DNA of 64,000 nt from an uncultured Bacilli bacterium (GTDB taxonomy: Bacteria > Bacillota_I > Bacilli_A > RF39 > UBA660). Below are positions 52,725-61,493 of the stretch, piece by piece. Under the pieces are notes generated by a model that saw only the letters and a program-made list of their open reading frames with translations, made no database searches and was not told the DNA's origin. The stretch's first letter is position 1. Every line of letters starts with the position of its first letter. The translations under genes and the position numbers were made by a program. The stretch spans positions 1 through 64,000 of the forward strand of contig CAKPDM010000005.1 in assembly GCA_934148995.1 (NCBI GenBank), written 5' to 3'.

Positions 52725-53151
52725 CTAAAGCTTTACTGATTTCACTTCTTTTATTGGTATACCAGTCATCTTAGAAATTTCTTCCTGACTCATTCCGTTA
52801 TTAAGCATTGCACTAATTATAGAAGTCCTTTCTTTTGTGCTTCCTTGTTCAATTCCACGTTCGATTCCTTGCTCAAGTCCATATTCAACGCCTCGACTGG
52901 ATCCATGTTTATCGCCGGCTTTAAATGATATACTTTTAATACCATTTTCGATTCTTTCCCGCTCTAAATCAGCATCATAAAGTCCAATCGTATTAATATC
53001 AAGAGAAGCTTCTTCTATTCGTCCTACTGCTTCCATCAAGTCATTATCTCCTTTCCCTAATTTTTCTAAATCACTAATCTTATCAATTTTTAGTATAAGT
53101 AACGCTTTTTCAAGCTTACTTAATCTAGCTCCATTATAGTATTATTTTATT
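52725..53151 (-). pseudogene. 5'-truncated tandem copy of the Rpn gene (C-terminal part)
   Basis: Closely matches the last 140 or so codons of the Rpn gene at 53223, from YYNGARLSKLEKALLIL to IPIKEVKSVKL; upstream of this match a TAA closes the frame. An internal AAAGGAG followed by TTG/ATG at 53039/53036 could still start a 104-residue C-terminal protein with the EQG/ERG repeats and the HTH-like end. It is therefore either a remnant of a duplication or a free-standing Rpn_S-like inhibitor. Confidence 0.7.
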
Positions 53152-53222
53152 TATTTTTATTAATATTTGATGAAATTTTAGCTTTTCCCGTTATATCTTT
53201 GCCCAATAGAAAAGGATAAAAC

Positions 53223-54200
53223 CTAAAGTTTTATCGCTTTTACTTCTTTGATTGGTATACCAGTCATTCTAGTGACTTCTTCCTGACTCATTCCGTTATT
53301 AAGCATTGCACTAATTATAGAAATTCTTTCTTTTGTGCTTCCTTGCTCAAGTCCACGTTCGATTCCTTGCTCAATTCCACGTTCAAGTCCTTGCTCAATT
53401 CCATATTCAACTCCTCGACTGAATCCATGTTTATCGCCGGCTTTAAACGATATACTTCTAATACCATTTTCAATTCTTTCGCGCTCTAAATCAGCATCGT
53501 AAAGTCCAATCGTATTAATATCAAGAGAAGCTTCTTTTATTCTTCCTACTGCTTCCATCAAGTCATTATCTCCTTTCCCTAATTTTTCTAGATCACTAAT
53601 CTTATCAATTTTTAGTATAAGTAACGCTTTTTCAAGCTTACTTAATCTAGCTCCATTATAATATTTCTTAGCTAATTTTGGAAGACTGATATGATATTTT
53701 TTAACTTTTTCCGTTTCAATTTGTTTACTTTTTTTATCAGTATAAACAAATTCTAATGCTGAATCATTACCTTTAAAATAAGTAAAATTATTTAGATTAA
53801 TCTGTAAAAACGAGTAAAGTGTACTATAGTCATTGCCAGAGTTTAAACTTTCTCCTTCAATCTTTCCTAGATAAGCATCATTTCGCATGAATAACCATTC
53901 ATAATATTTGCCATTCATTTCGATATTAACTAATAACTTATCAATACCAGCAATAAAATCAGAGATTTTTCTTTTTTCTTTAGCATTACTTAGATTAAGT
54001 TCATTATTCTTAATCGCTAATTTACGTTTAATATCTTCTTTTGATACACCCGTAAACTCACTAATTAGAAAAGAAAGATAATTAGGACAAGAAGCCATCA
54101 CTATCTTAAAGACAGAGTCTTGGGTAGCTGGTATAACCTTATGTTCTCTTAAGAGTTTTTCTTTTAACTTTAAAACTCTACCATTATCTAAATTTACAAT
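53223..54200 (-). CDS. Rpn family PD-(D/E)XK nuclease with GxExG repeat tail
   Basis: The coding frame extends upstream of the first ATG (54101) to a TGA at 54207, and reads VNLDNGRVLKLKEKLLREHK and VFKIVMASCPNYLSFLI, the usual start of this family, behind GGAGGTGAG. The only candidate start at the right distance is ATT at 54200, so either ATT is used or the start codon has mutated. The core has ISDFIAGIDKLLVNIEMNG (D...ExN). The C-terminus has repeats of GIEQGLERG type and an HTH-like end (MSQEEVTRMTGIPIKEV). An internal AAAGGAG before TTG/ATG near 53558 could initiate a short C-terminal form. Confidence 0.75.
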   Translation of the reverse strand: MVNLDNGRVLKLKEKLLREHKVIPATQDSVFKIVMASCPNYLSFLISEFTGVSKEDIKRKLAIKNNELNLSNAKEKRKISDFIAGIDKLLVNIEMNGKYYEWLFMRNDAYLGKIEGESLNSGNDYSTLYSFLQINLNNFTYFKGNDSALEFVYTDKKSKQIETEKVKKYHISLPKLAKKYYNGARLSKLEKALLILKIDKISDLEKLGKGDNDLMEAVGRIKEASLDINTIGLYDADLERERIENGIRSISFKAGDKHGFSRGVEYGIEQGLERGIEQGIERGLEQGSTKERISIISAMLNNGMSQEEVTRMTGIPIKEVKAIKL

Positions 54201-54344
54201 ATTTTCTCACCTCCCTTCGGTGAGACTTAATCTAACACATATAAAAAAGAAGAGCAAACACCGAATTTTTAAAATTCACCCTTCTTTTTTGCCGAATTTT
54301 GCATTTTCAGCTATGGAATTTGCTATTTTCAGGAAAATTTAAGT

Positions 54345-54359
54345 CTGAATTTGCAAAAT
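54345..54359 (-). promoter_or_regulatory. Shared 15-mer upstream of the second Rpn gene
   Basis: ATTTTGCAAATTCAG on the minus strand, identical to 38684-38698 before the first Rpn gene and in the same orientation relative to its gene. It is followed by several GCAAATTC/GAATTT motifs and a hairpin with GAATTTT/AAAATTC near 54270-54290. Confidence 0.4.
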
Positions 54360-54415
54360 TACCACTTTTTAAAAAAATTTAGTTTTTAAGTAACTTTTTT
54401 TAAACTAGTTTTCAA

Positions 54416-54445
54416 TTGACATTTAAATGCATAATAGTTTACACT
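54416..54445 (+). promoter_or_regulatory. Candidate promoter of the XRE regulator gene
   Basis: TTGACA (54416-54421), 18-base spacer, TACACT (54440-54445), 19 bases before the start codon. Confidence 0.5.
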
Positions 54446-54464
54446 CTAATTACGGTGATTAAAT

Positions 54465-54722
54465 ATGGAAATGGACTTTCATGAAAAAATTAAAGAACAA
54501 CGAAAAGTTATGAATCTTACACAAAAAGAAATTGCATCATCCCTTGGTATAGGACAAGACTTATATTCAAGATACGAAAATGGTAAACTAAGTTTCCCAT
54601 CAACTTTAATACCTGAGTTGTGTTATTTTTTAGAAATGACCCCAAATGAGTTATTCGAATATGAACGCTATGTAAAAATATATCATACCAATGATAGCAA
54701 GAAAAGAAAAAAGAAGGACTAA
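54465..54722 (+). CDS. XRE family transcriptional regulator
   Basis: An 85-residue protein consisting of one Cro/C1-type helix-turn-helix: KIKEQRKVMNLTQKEIASSL, GIGQDLYSRYENGKLSFP and LIPELCYFLEMTPNELFEY, with a basic tail KKRKKKD. It probably binds an operator as a dimer. It diverges from the Rpn gene at 53.2-54.2 kb across a 264-base gap with AATTC motifs, so it may regulate that gene. Confidence 0.88.
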   Translation: MEMDFHEKIKEQRKVMNLTQKEIASSLGIGQDLYSRYENGKLSFPSTLIPELCYFLEMTPNELFEYERYVKIYHTNDSKKRKKKD

Positions 54723-54734
54723 GCATCCTTCTAT
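54709..54734. terminator. Terminator shared by XRE gene and topA
   Basis: AGAAGGA-TGCTTAG-TCCTTCT stem with TTTTTT on the topA side; the XRE stop codon lies in the loop. Confidence 0.75.
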
Positions 54735-56752
54735 TTAGTATAATCACAACTACTACACTTAACTTCTTTATTATGTTCTACTAGTAAAGAACCACAATTT
54801 GGACATTTTTCTTCTAAAGGTTTATCCCAAAAAGCTGTTTTACATTTAGGATAATTGCTACAACCATAGAAAGTCTTACCCCGTCTTGTCTTTCGCTCTA
54901 AAATCATTCCATCGCAATTAGGACAATGAGCTACTTCGATAACTTCTTTTTCTCCCTTTTTAACATATTTGCATTCAGGATAGTTGCTACAAGCAATAAA
55001 TTCGCCATATCTACCCTTTCTGATAACTAATGGATGAGAACATTCTGGACAAAGCTCACCAGTCTCTTGATCTGGTGCTTTTTCCATTTCATCAAAAGCT
55101 TTCTCAACACGTGGTTCAAATTCGTCATAAAACTCTTTCAACACTTCATTCCAAACAAGTTCTCCACTAGCAATCTTATCTAAATCCTCTTCCATATCTC
55201 TAGTGTATTCGACATTAATCAAATCTTTAAAGAACTCTTGTAACTTATCAGTAGTTTCTACACCAACTTCTGTCGGATGGAACTTTTTCTCTTCTAAAGT
55301 AACATAAGCACGTTGTTTTAAAGTATCAATCGTTTGCGCATAAGTAGATGGACGACCTATTCCTAACTCTTCCATTTTCTTAACAAGTGAAGCTTCTGTA
55401 TATCTAGCTGGTGGTTTAGTAAAATGTTGTTCACTAACTAAATCAGTCGCTTTTCTTACTTCATCCTTGACAAAAGCAGATAGATAATTTTCTTCATTAG
55501 CTTCATAAGTAGCATAAGCTTCTAAGTAACCTTTAAAGATAATAACACTACCAGTTGCTTTAAAGTGATAATCATTATTATCAAACAATACTGTTGTCTG
55601 ATTAACCTTAGCATCAGCCATCAAACTAGCTAAAGCACGATAATATATCAAACGGTATAATTTAAATTCATCACTCGATAAATGACTCTTAACATCTTCT
55701 GGACGTCTTAAAATACTAGTTGGTCTAATACCTTCATGGGCATCTTGGACATTTTCTTTTTTCTTTGCTTGTTTTGCATAACCAACATACTCTTTACCAT
55801 AGTTTTTCTCAATAAAGTTAAAAGTATTATGAATAAACTCATCAGATAAGCGAATAGAATCTGTTCTCATATAAGTAATTAAACCAGTTGTTTCGCTACC
55901 AAGATCAATTCCTTCATAAAGTTTTTGTGCTATCATCATAGTTTTCTTAGTAGGAAAACCTAGTTTATTAGCCGCTTCTTGTTGCAATGTTGAAGTCGTA
56001 AAAGGAGCTTTACTTTTCTTATTCTTAAGTTTTTCCTCTACAGAATACACTTTATAATCATCAGTCAAAGCAGCAAGAACTTGATCAGCTTCTTCCTTAG
56101 AGCTTAATTTAATTTCCTTATCTTTATATTCAAAAAGATTAGCAGCAACAAAATCAAAATAAGCCGTAATAGTATAATATTCTTCTTGTTTAAAAGCTTC
56201 AATTTCTCTTTCTCTATCAACAATTAACTTTAAAGCAACACTTTGAACACGACCTGCACTCTTTGCTTTAATCTTAGATTGCAATAACTTTGATAATCTA
56301 AAACCAATAATTCTATCTAATATTCTTCTAGTTTCTTGACTCTTAACTAAATTCTGGTCAATCTTACCTTCATGTTTAATGGCTTCTAAAACACTATCTT
56401 TTGTTATCTCATGAAATAAAACACGAGAATAATCATCATCTTTAATATTTAAAGCTTCTTTTAAATGCCAAGATATTGCTTCCCCCTCACGATCAGGGTC
56501 GGTTGCTAGAATAACATGGTCGCTATTTTTAACATCTTTCTTTAATTCTGTTATTAATTTACTTTTTCCTTTTAAAGGAACATAATTAGGTTTAAAACCA
56601 TTTTCTATATCAACACCTAGTCCTAACTTACCACTAGTTGCTAAATCTCTAATATGTCCTTTACTAGATACTACTTTATAATCTTTACCAAGATATTTTT
56701 CAATAGTTTTACTCTTACTAGGACTTTCTACTATTACTAAGTTCTTCGTCAT
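54731..56752 (-). CDS. topA: DNA topoisomerase I
   Basis: A 673-residue type IA topoisomerase. The Toprim start is NLVIVESPSKSKTIEKYLG with DPDREGEAISWHL, and the active-site Tyr is in GLITYMRTDSIRLS. The C-terminus carries three zinc-ribbon-like repeats (CPECSHPLVIRKGRYGEF, CPNCDGMILERKTRRGKTFY, and a short last one CPNCGSLLVEHNKEVKC). It relaxes negative supercoils. The rnhB gene lies 66 bases upstream. Confidence 0.97.
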   Translation of the reverse strand: MTKNLVIVESPSKSKTIEKYLGKDYKVVSSKGHIRDLATSGKLGLGVDIENGFKPNYVPLKGKSKLITELKKDVKNSDHVILATDPDREGEAISWHLKEALNIKDDDYSRVLFHEITKDSVLEAIKHEGKIDQNLVKSQETRRILDRIIGFRLSKLLQSKIKAKSAGRVQSVALKLIVDREREIEAFKQEEYYTITAYFDFVAANLFEYKDKEIKLSSKEEADQVLAALTDDYKVYSVEEKLKNKKSKAPFTTSTLQQEAANKLGFPTKKTMMIAQKLYEGIDLGSETTGLITYMRTDSIRLSDEFIHNTFNFIEKNYGKEYVGYAKQAKKKENVQDAHEGIRPTSILRRPEDVKSHLSSDEFKLYRLIYYRALASLMADAKVNQTTVLFDNNDYHFKATGSVIIFKGYLEAYATYEANEENYLSAFVKDEVRKATDLVSEQHFTKPPARYTEASLVKKMEELGIGRPSTYAQTIDTLKQRAYVTLEEKKFHPTEVGVETTDKLQEFFKDLINVEYTRDMEEDLDKIASGELVWNEVLKEFYDEFEPRVEKAFDEMEKAPDQETGELCPECSHPLVIRKGRYGEFIACSNYPECKYVKKGEKEVIEVAHCPNCDGMILERKTRRGKTFYGCSNYPKCKTAFWDKPLEEKCPNCGSLLVEHNKEVKCSSCDYTK

Positions 56753-56818
56753 AAAGCTCCTCCTTTTCCATATTCTTATATCTGATAATTACTATCATTG
56801 TCAAGCATTTTTAAAAAT

Positions 56819-57433
56819 TTACTTATTATTTACATATTCTTTAACAGGAGAGTAACTTCTACGATGTTCTTTAATAATACCATATTCCTTAATTGCTTCG
56901 ATATGTTTCTTAGTTGGATAACCTTTATTATGTTTAAAGTCATACATTGGATATTTTTCATCTAATTCATATAGCATATGGTCTCTTGTCACTTTGGCAA
57001 TAACACTAGCAGCAGAAATAGTAATACTTTTCAAGTCACCTTTAATGATAGAAGTAGTTGGTATATCAATATCTAGTTTAACAGCATCTATTAAGACATG
57101 TTCTGGCTTTACTTTACAATTATTAATCGCCATCTTCATCGCTTTCTTAGTAGCATTTAAGATATTAATTCTATCTATTTCTTCATTATCTACTATTCCA
57201 ATACCAATTCCTAAGGCTTGTTCTTGTATCTCTTTATAAAGAATCTCTCTTCTTTTTTCAGTTAGTTTCTTACTATCAGTTAAATGTGGTAAATCAAACT
57301 TTTCTGGTAATATTACACAAGCAGTTACAACTGGTCCTACTAAAGGACCTCTTCCTACTTCATCTACTCCTGCTATTAAAGTAATTCCTTTTTCTCTTAA
57401 TTCTCTTTCATATTTATAATTATCTATTTCCAT
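56819..57433 (-). CDS. rnhB: Ribonuclease HII
   Basis: A 204-residue RNase HII. The catalytic Asp-Glu pair is in AGVDEVGRGPLVGPVV, with VLIDAVKLDI and ASVIAKVTRDHMLYELDEKYP. It removes RNA from DNA-RNA hybrids and single ribonucleotides. Ribosome site GGAGGACTTAT; it follows the YqeY terminator. Confidence 0.96.
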   Translation of the reverse strand: MEIDNYKYERELREKGITLIAGVDEVGRGPLVGPVVTACVILPEKFDLPHLTDSKKLTEKRREILYKEIQEQALGIGIGIVDNEEIDRINILNATKKAMKMAINNCKVKPEHVLIDAVKLDIDIPTTSIIKGDLKSITISAASVIAKVTRDHMLYELDEKYPMYDFKHNKGYPTKKHIEAIKEYGIIKEHRRSYSPVKEYVNNK

Positions 57434-57445
57434 ATAAGTCCTCCA

Positions 57446-57478
57446 AGTGAAAAACTTTCCCTCCTAATAGGAAAAGTT
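57446..57478 (-). terminator. Intrinsic terminator after yqeY
   Basis: AAAACTTTTCC pairs with GGGAAAGTTTT, followed by Ts, directly after the stop at 57479. Confidence 0.8.
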
Positions 57479-57916
57479 TTATTGTAATCTTTCTTTAATT
57501 TTTACTGATAAAGCTTTTTGGTCTGTTCTTCCCTTTACTTTAGGTGATAAATAACCCATCACTTTACCCATATCTTTCATACCAGTTGGTTTAACTTCTT
57601 CAATAGCTTCTGTAATTAATTCATCTAGCTCTTCCTCAGTTAAAGGAGCTGGTAAAAACTCTTTTAAAATATTTAATTCTATTGTTTCTTTTTCAACAAG
57701 GTCACTTCTAGCACTCTTAGAATATTGTTCAATAGAGTCTTCTCGCATTTTTACTTGCTTTAAGATTACACTTAAAACTAAGTCATCATTAATTTCTACT
57801 TTATTATCGATATGGTCTAAATCAACAGCAGCTTTAACCATTCTTAATACTGCTAATCTTTCCTTATCATGAGCTTTCATAGCTGCTACTATTCCACTTT
57901 TAATCTTGTCATACAT
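57479..57916 (-). CDS. yqeY: GatB/YqeY domain protein
   Basis: A 145-residue helical protein with KERLAVLRMVKAAVDLDHID, LKQVKMREDSIEQYSKSAR, LPAPLTEEELDELI and MKDMGKVMGYLSPKVKGR, matching YqeY. It resembles the tRNA-binding tail of GatB and may act in tRNA-dependent amidation or tRNA handling. Last gene of an operon starting with the MBL hydrolase. Confidence 0.92.
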   Translation of the reverse strand: MYDKIKSGIVAAMKAHDKERLAVLRMVKAAVDLDHIDNKVEINDDLVLSVILKQVKMREDSIEQYSKSARSDLVEKETIELNILKEFLPAPLTEEELDELITEAIEEVKPTGMKDMGKVMGYLSPKVKGRTDQKALSVKIKERLQ

Positions 57917-57922
57917 ATTTAA

Positions 57923-58558
57923 TCACGCCTTTACTTTCTCTTTCTTTGTTAAATAATAGTCTTTACCATTTTTTACAAATGTATACTGATAAGTTTCTTT
58001 AACTGTTCCATAGATACCATCTAATATCTGGGTTGTTAATAAGATTTTATCTTCATCTTTCACTGCACTTTTTAGTTTTATATTGATAGGTGAAGAATTA
58101 TCTTCCTTAGAAAATACTACTACTCCTTTATGAGTTTCATCATAAACAGCATAATGCTTCTTATCTACTTCAAAGCTTTCTACTTGAACAGTAATATCTT
58201 TTCCATATAGATTTTTAACAGCTTTTTCTAAATCATTTTTCTTAACAAAAGTTACTAAACCATCACAAGTATAACCATCTTCTTTGACATCTACTACTTC
58301 ACAGTTAATTGTTTCTTTATCATCTATATTCCAATAAGCATAGTATAACATTGCTTTATTTTCCATTACATCAAGTATTTCTAAATCTTCATGAGCTATT
58401 TTTTTATAAAGTGTTGTTACTGTCTTGTCTTTTAATGATAAATTGCTAGTCCCATCAGAACTAGTCCCTAGTTTTTTATAACCATAGTAAATAGCACCTA
58501 TCAATATTTCTAGTATTATTACGGTTATAACAAATTTTTTCAAAGTTCCTTTACCCAC
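57923..58558 (-). CDS. Signal-anchored hypothetical protein (211 residues)
   Basis: One N-terminal helix (KKFVITVIILEILIGAIYYGY) with a basic flank, then an extracytoplasmic beta-rich domain of about 180 residues (TVTTLYKKIAHEDLEI, HYAVYDETHKGVVVFSK, TYQYTFVKNGKDYYLTK). No family recognised. Its stop is 6 bases from yqeY and its start 2 bases after the membrane protein upstream. Confidence 0.65.
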   Translation of the reverse strand: MGKGTLKKFVITVIILEILIGAIYYGYKKLGTSSDGTSNLSLKDKTVTTLYKKIAHEDLEILDVMENKAMLYYAYWNIDDKETINCEVVDVKEDGYTCDGLVTFVKKNDLEKAVKNLYGKDITVQVESFEVDKKHYAVYDETHKGVVVFSKEDNSSPINIKLKSAVKDEDKILLTTQILDGIYGTVKETYQYTFVKNGKDYYLTKKEKVKA

Positions 58559-58560
58559 TT

Positions 58561-58875
58561 TTACACCTTCTTTTTCTTGATAAAGAATTTAACGATATAC
58601 GTTTCAAATATAATCATTATAATGATAAATGCCCATGCTAGTATTTCATATAGAAGTCCACTTGTATAACTTCCTAGTATGCCTAAAATACTTTTAGGTA
58701 TATATTTATCTATTACTGCTGCGACATCTTGCAAAGGAATATTCTGCCCTATATATGTTAATATTCTAAGAAATATATCAGTAATTGCTATAAAGTAAAC
58801 AAAACTAGAAAATTGTCTAAAGAACATAATAACTAGTAAAATTAAAACTATTAGAACAATTAAATCAATATACAT
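58561..58875 (-). CDS. Small membrane protein (104 residues)
   Basis: ATG at 58875, three bases after an in-frame ATT behind AGAAAGGTGG. Two or three hydrophobic segments: LIVLIVLILLVIMFF at the N-terminus, a weakly hydrophobic middle (FVYFIAITDIFLRILTYIG) and EILAWAFIIIMIIFETYIV, with a basic end FFIKKKKV. Vaguely CvpA-like; no firm family. Confidence 0.6.
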   Translation of the reverse strand: MYIDLIVLIVLILLVIMFFRQFSSFVYFIAITDIFLRILTYIGQNIPLQDVAAVIDKYIPKSILGILGSYTSGLLYEILAWAFIIIMIIFETYIVKFFIKKKKV

Positions 58876-58917
58876 AATAACCACCTTTCTCTTCTTTCTT
58901 TGATTATATCATAGATA

Positions 58918-59445
58918 TTATAGATATGGGTTATTTTTTCTTTCTTCTTCTAGCGTTGTTAATTCACCATGTCCTGAGTATATTTTAGTAGTATTATCAA
59001 ATCCTTTTAATTTTTCTAAAGACTTTTGCATATCAGTACTACTACCGGTTGGAAGGTCTGTTCTGCCTATCGTTCCTTTAAAGATAAAGTCTCCTACAAA
59101 TAAAGTATTTTCTTCCTTAAAGTAAAAACTTACTGAGTCACTACTATGACCTGGTGTATAGTAACATTTAAATTTGAAAGGACCTATCTCTTTTTCTACT
59201 AAGTCTTGTAAATTACTTTTCTTATAAACCATAAGTTTTCTATTATTTTTAAGAAATTCTCTTAAAGCTCCAACATGGTCAAAATGTGAATGTGTTACTA
59301 ATATTCCTAGTAATTTAGCTTCCCCCATCGCTTCTTTTATCTTATCAGCATCTGCTCCTGGATCTATTAATAAACATTTATCATCAATTTTTAATACATA
59401 ACAATTTTCATCTAATGTTCCAATTACCACTCTAACTATTTCCAT
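58918..59445 (-). CDS. MBL fold metallo-hydrolase (glyoxalase II-like)
   Basis: A 175-residue metallo-beta-lactamase fold enzyme. The metal motif is VTHSHFDHVGAL (HxHxDH), with further ligands in YTPGHSSDSV, LFVGDFIFKGTIGRTDL and KIYSGHGELTTL. The short size and GRTDLPTG motif match the YcbL/YqgX-like hydroxyacylglutathione-hydrolase-related group. First gene of the operon ending with yqeY. Confidence 0.92.
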   Translation of the reverse strand: MEIVRVVIGTLDENCYVLKIDDKCLLIDPGADADKIKEAMGEAKLLGILVTHSHFDHVGALREFLKNNRKLMVYKKSNLQDLVEKEIGPFKFKCYYTPGHSSDSVSFYFKEENTLFVGDFIFKGTIGRTDLPTGSSTDMQKSLEKLKGFDNTTKIYSGHGELTTLEEERKNNPYL

Positions 59446-59472
59446 CTTTCATTCCTCCTCATTCTATTTACT

Positions 59473-59502
59473 AGAATAATGAAAATATCAAGATTTTGTC
59501 AA
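59473..59502 (-). promoter_or_regulatory. Promoter of the MBL-yqeY operon
   Basis: TTGACA (59497-59502), 18-base spacer, TATTCT (59473-59478). Confidence 0.75.
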
Positions 59503-59538
59503 GAGGTTTTTACACAAAACATATGATCATATTCTAAT

Positions 59539-61416
59539 TTAGTTAATAGTGACAGTATATGGATTCAAGGCTGTTCCATCTCCCTTGGTTATTTGAGTAT
59601 TAGCTTTTAGGTTGATAACTGGACGGGCACCGATGGAATTAGTGACGTCAAACCAAGTGTCCAAACTGCCCGAAGGAAACACACTCCAAACGCGAGCAAG
59701 AGAGTTGCTAGAATTGAAGCTAGACGGAGACAGCGTCCAGAAGTATTGTCCATTATATAGATAATAATTACTATTTGACGTATTCCATACTCCACCTGCC
59801 ATTGATACTTCATCGGCTGTAATAAGTGAAATTGGGTAATCTAACTTAACACTTTCGTTTGACATTTTAAATTTATCATTATCTTGTGCACATTTTAAAC
59901 TTGGTGTTTTCTTTTCATATAAACGTCCATAAGCTCCATAAGTTGTGGTTGAAGTTGTTAAATAACCTGAACCACCTGTGACACTTCTATCATTGCAAAA
60001 TGTTTCATCTGCTATATATGAAGCATAACTTGTTAAGTTATTTTTGTACCATGTGTCTAAAGTACCCTTCATAGTTGAATTTTCATTATTTGTTACAGCA
60101 TCGGCATAACTATCACTACTATATGATATTGGTTGTACTATCATTACTGTTTCACTTGAATATCCTGTTACTTTATAAACCATATTACAACCTGTATTTA
60201 AACAACTATACAAATTATTTTTCACTATTTCTTCAAGATTATCTTTCCATGTTAATTGTTGAATGTCTCCAGTCAAAGTGAATTTCTTTGTTGATTCATC
60301 AAATGTGTATCCTGTTCCAAAGTTATACTTTTGAGTATTAGTAAAGCGAGTGTAATTAATTGTTCCATTACTTTCATGAAGTGAAAATTTTCCATTATAT
60401 TTATATCCAACATAGGTCTGATCCCAATATTTCTCATTGAAAGCAGACTTTCCGATTGTTACTGCTGTTCCTGTATCTGATGGTGATTTACCTGAATAAA
60501 TCATTCTGACACTTCCATCACCATTACGACGGATTATTCTCCATAAGAATCCTGCAAATGATACATAATTATTTCTTACTGCTCCTCTATAATAGTAACT
60601 TTCTCCTTCATCATCTTCTGCCATATATAATCCGTCTTCTTCTGTTTCATTTGGTGCTATTTTAGAAAAGTCCGGAGTTCCTCTTGTTTTTATTGCTGTC
60701 TTGGCTTCTTCTACTGATTTTTCGTGATTATTCATTACTAGCATACAATCTGATAATGTATTAAAACCGTTATTATAACAATATTGGTCTTCTAATAATG
60801 CGATATTGTTACTTCCTGCCCCATAGACATTTACTTTTACTTTATATGTTAGCCCTCCATTATCATTCTGCGGATTATATTTTTCATCGACCCACATTCT
60901 TAATCGATATTTTATTTCTGTTTCGCCTTGTTCTGCTAAATTTCCTATAAACATACTAAATACGCCTGCCGGTCTTCCGGTATAGATATTTGCTTCTTTT
61001 TCAGCATAATATTTTCTTGGTGCTAGTACTTCTGTTTCTGAACCATCATCATTAACCTTTGTTAAATAGTAATAAATATTATCACTACTAAAAGTATTTC
61101 CTTCTTCTTCCTGCGCCACTATCTCATAGTTAATATCAATATTACCTCTTATAGATGACTTAACAGTAAAATCAAAATATTCTCCTTCGTTTAACCTTTT
61201 CTTTCCTGTCGATGAGGTAGTTGGTAAAGCATTGTTTAAACTAATGCTATTATCACCTTCTACATATTTCATAGAGATCGCCCCAGTAGTGATAGTGTTC
61301 AACTTTTGACCAGTACCAGTGTAAGAGAATGCTGCATAACTAATACTTATTACTACAATTAGTAAGATAAAAGTAGTACCAATAGTTAATATATTTCTAA
61401 GTTTTTCTTTTTTCAT
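59539..61416 (-). CDS. DGR-target-like surface protein (locus 3)
   Basis: 625 residues from ATG at 61416 (GAAAGGAAG). Anchor helix ILTIGTTFILLIVVISISYA; TasA-like region from NTITTGAISMKYVEGDNSIS; family blocks DCMLVMNNHE, YYYRGAVRNNYVSFAGFLWR, NGDGSVRMIYSGK and YSCLNTGCNMVYKVTGY; lectin-like end WTLSPSSFNSSNSLARVW to GARPVINLKAN at codons 560-602. Outside the variable segment the DNA has diverged clearly from the 43-47 kb copies, while inside it the constant codons are identical to the base. Single gene behind the leader attenuator with the poly-G tract. Confidence 0.85.
   Translation of the reverse strand: MKKEKLRNILTIGTTFILLIVVISISYAAFSYTGTGQKLNTITTGAISMKYVEGDNSISLNNALPTTSSTGKKRLNEGEYFDFTVKSSIRGNIDINYEIVAQEEEGNTFSSDNIYYYLTKVNDDGSETEVLAPRKYYAEKEANIYTGRPAGVFSMFIGNLAEQGETEIKYRLRMWVDEKYNPQNDNGGLTYKVKVNVYGAGSNNIALLEDQYCYNNGFNTLSDCMLVMNNHEKSVEEAKTAIKTRGTPDFSKIAPNETEEDGLYMAEDDEGESYYYRGAVRNNYVSFAGFLWRIIRRNGDGSVRMIYSGKSPSDTGTAVTIGKSAFNEKYWDQTYVGYKYNGKFSLHESNGTINYTRFTNTQKYNFGTGYTFDESTKKFTLTGDIQQLTWKDNLEEIVKNNLYSCLNTGCNMVYKVTGYSSETVMIVQPISYSSDSYADAVTNNENSTMKGTLDTWYKNNLTSYASYIADETFCNDRSVTGGSGYLTTSTTTYGAYGRLYEKKTPSLKCAQDNDKFKMSNESVKLDYPISLITADEVSMAGGVWNTSNSNYYLYNGQYFWTLSPSSFNSSNSLARVWSVFPSGSLDTWFDVTNSIGARPVINLKANTQITKGDGTALNPYTVTIN
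59612..59739 (-). other. DGR variable-repeat-like segment VR3
   Basis: 128 bp, GC-rich, with the same constant blocks as VR1 and VR2 (TGGACGCTGTCTCCGTCT, CCTTCGGGC, CGTCCAGTTATCAA). Differences include AGC to CGC, TTC versus ATC and ACT versus GCC, all of which can be explained by adenines in a template. Confidence 0.75.
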
Positions 61417-61448
61417 AAATGATTTCTTCCTTTCAGTTTTGTATTCAA

Positions 61449-61493
61449 CAAAAAAGACAGATATATATCATCAGCGATGATATCTAATCTATC
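61449..61493 (-). terminator. Attenuator terminator of surface locus 3
   Basis: AGATAGATTAGATATCATC pairs with GATGATATATATCTGTCT around a short loop, followed by TTTTTT, 32 bases before the surface gene. The leader stop TAG (61484-61486) is inside the 5' arm. Confidence 0.85.

Noticed and set aside
52725..54101. CRISPR-like array from the repeated GIEQG/ERG-coding units
   Set aside because: The repeats are in-frame heptad-like protein repeats of the Rpn tail, without spacers.
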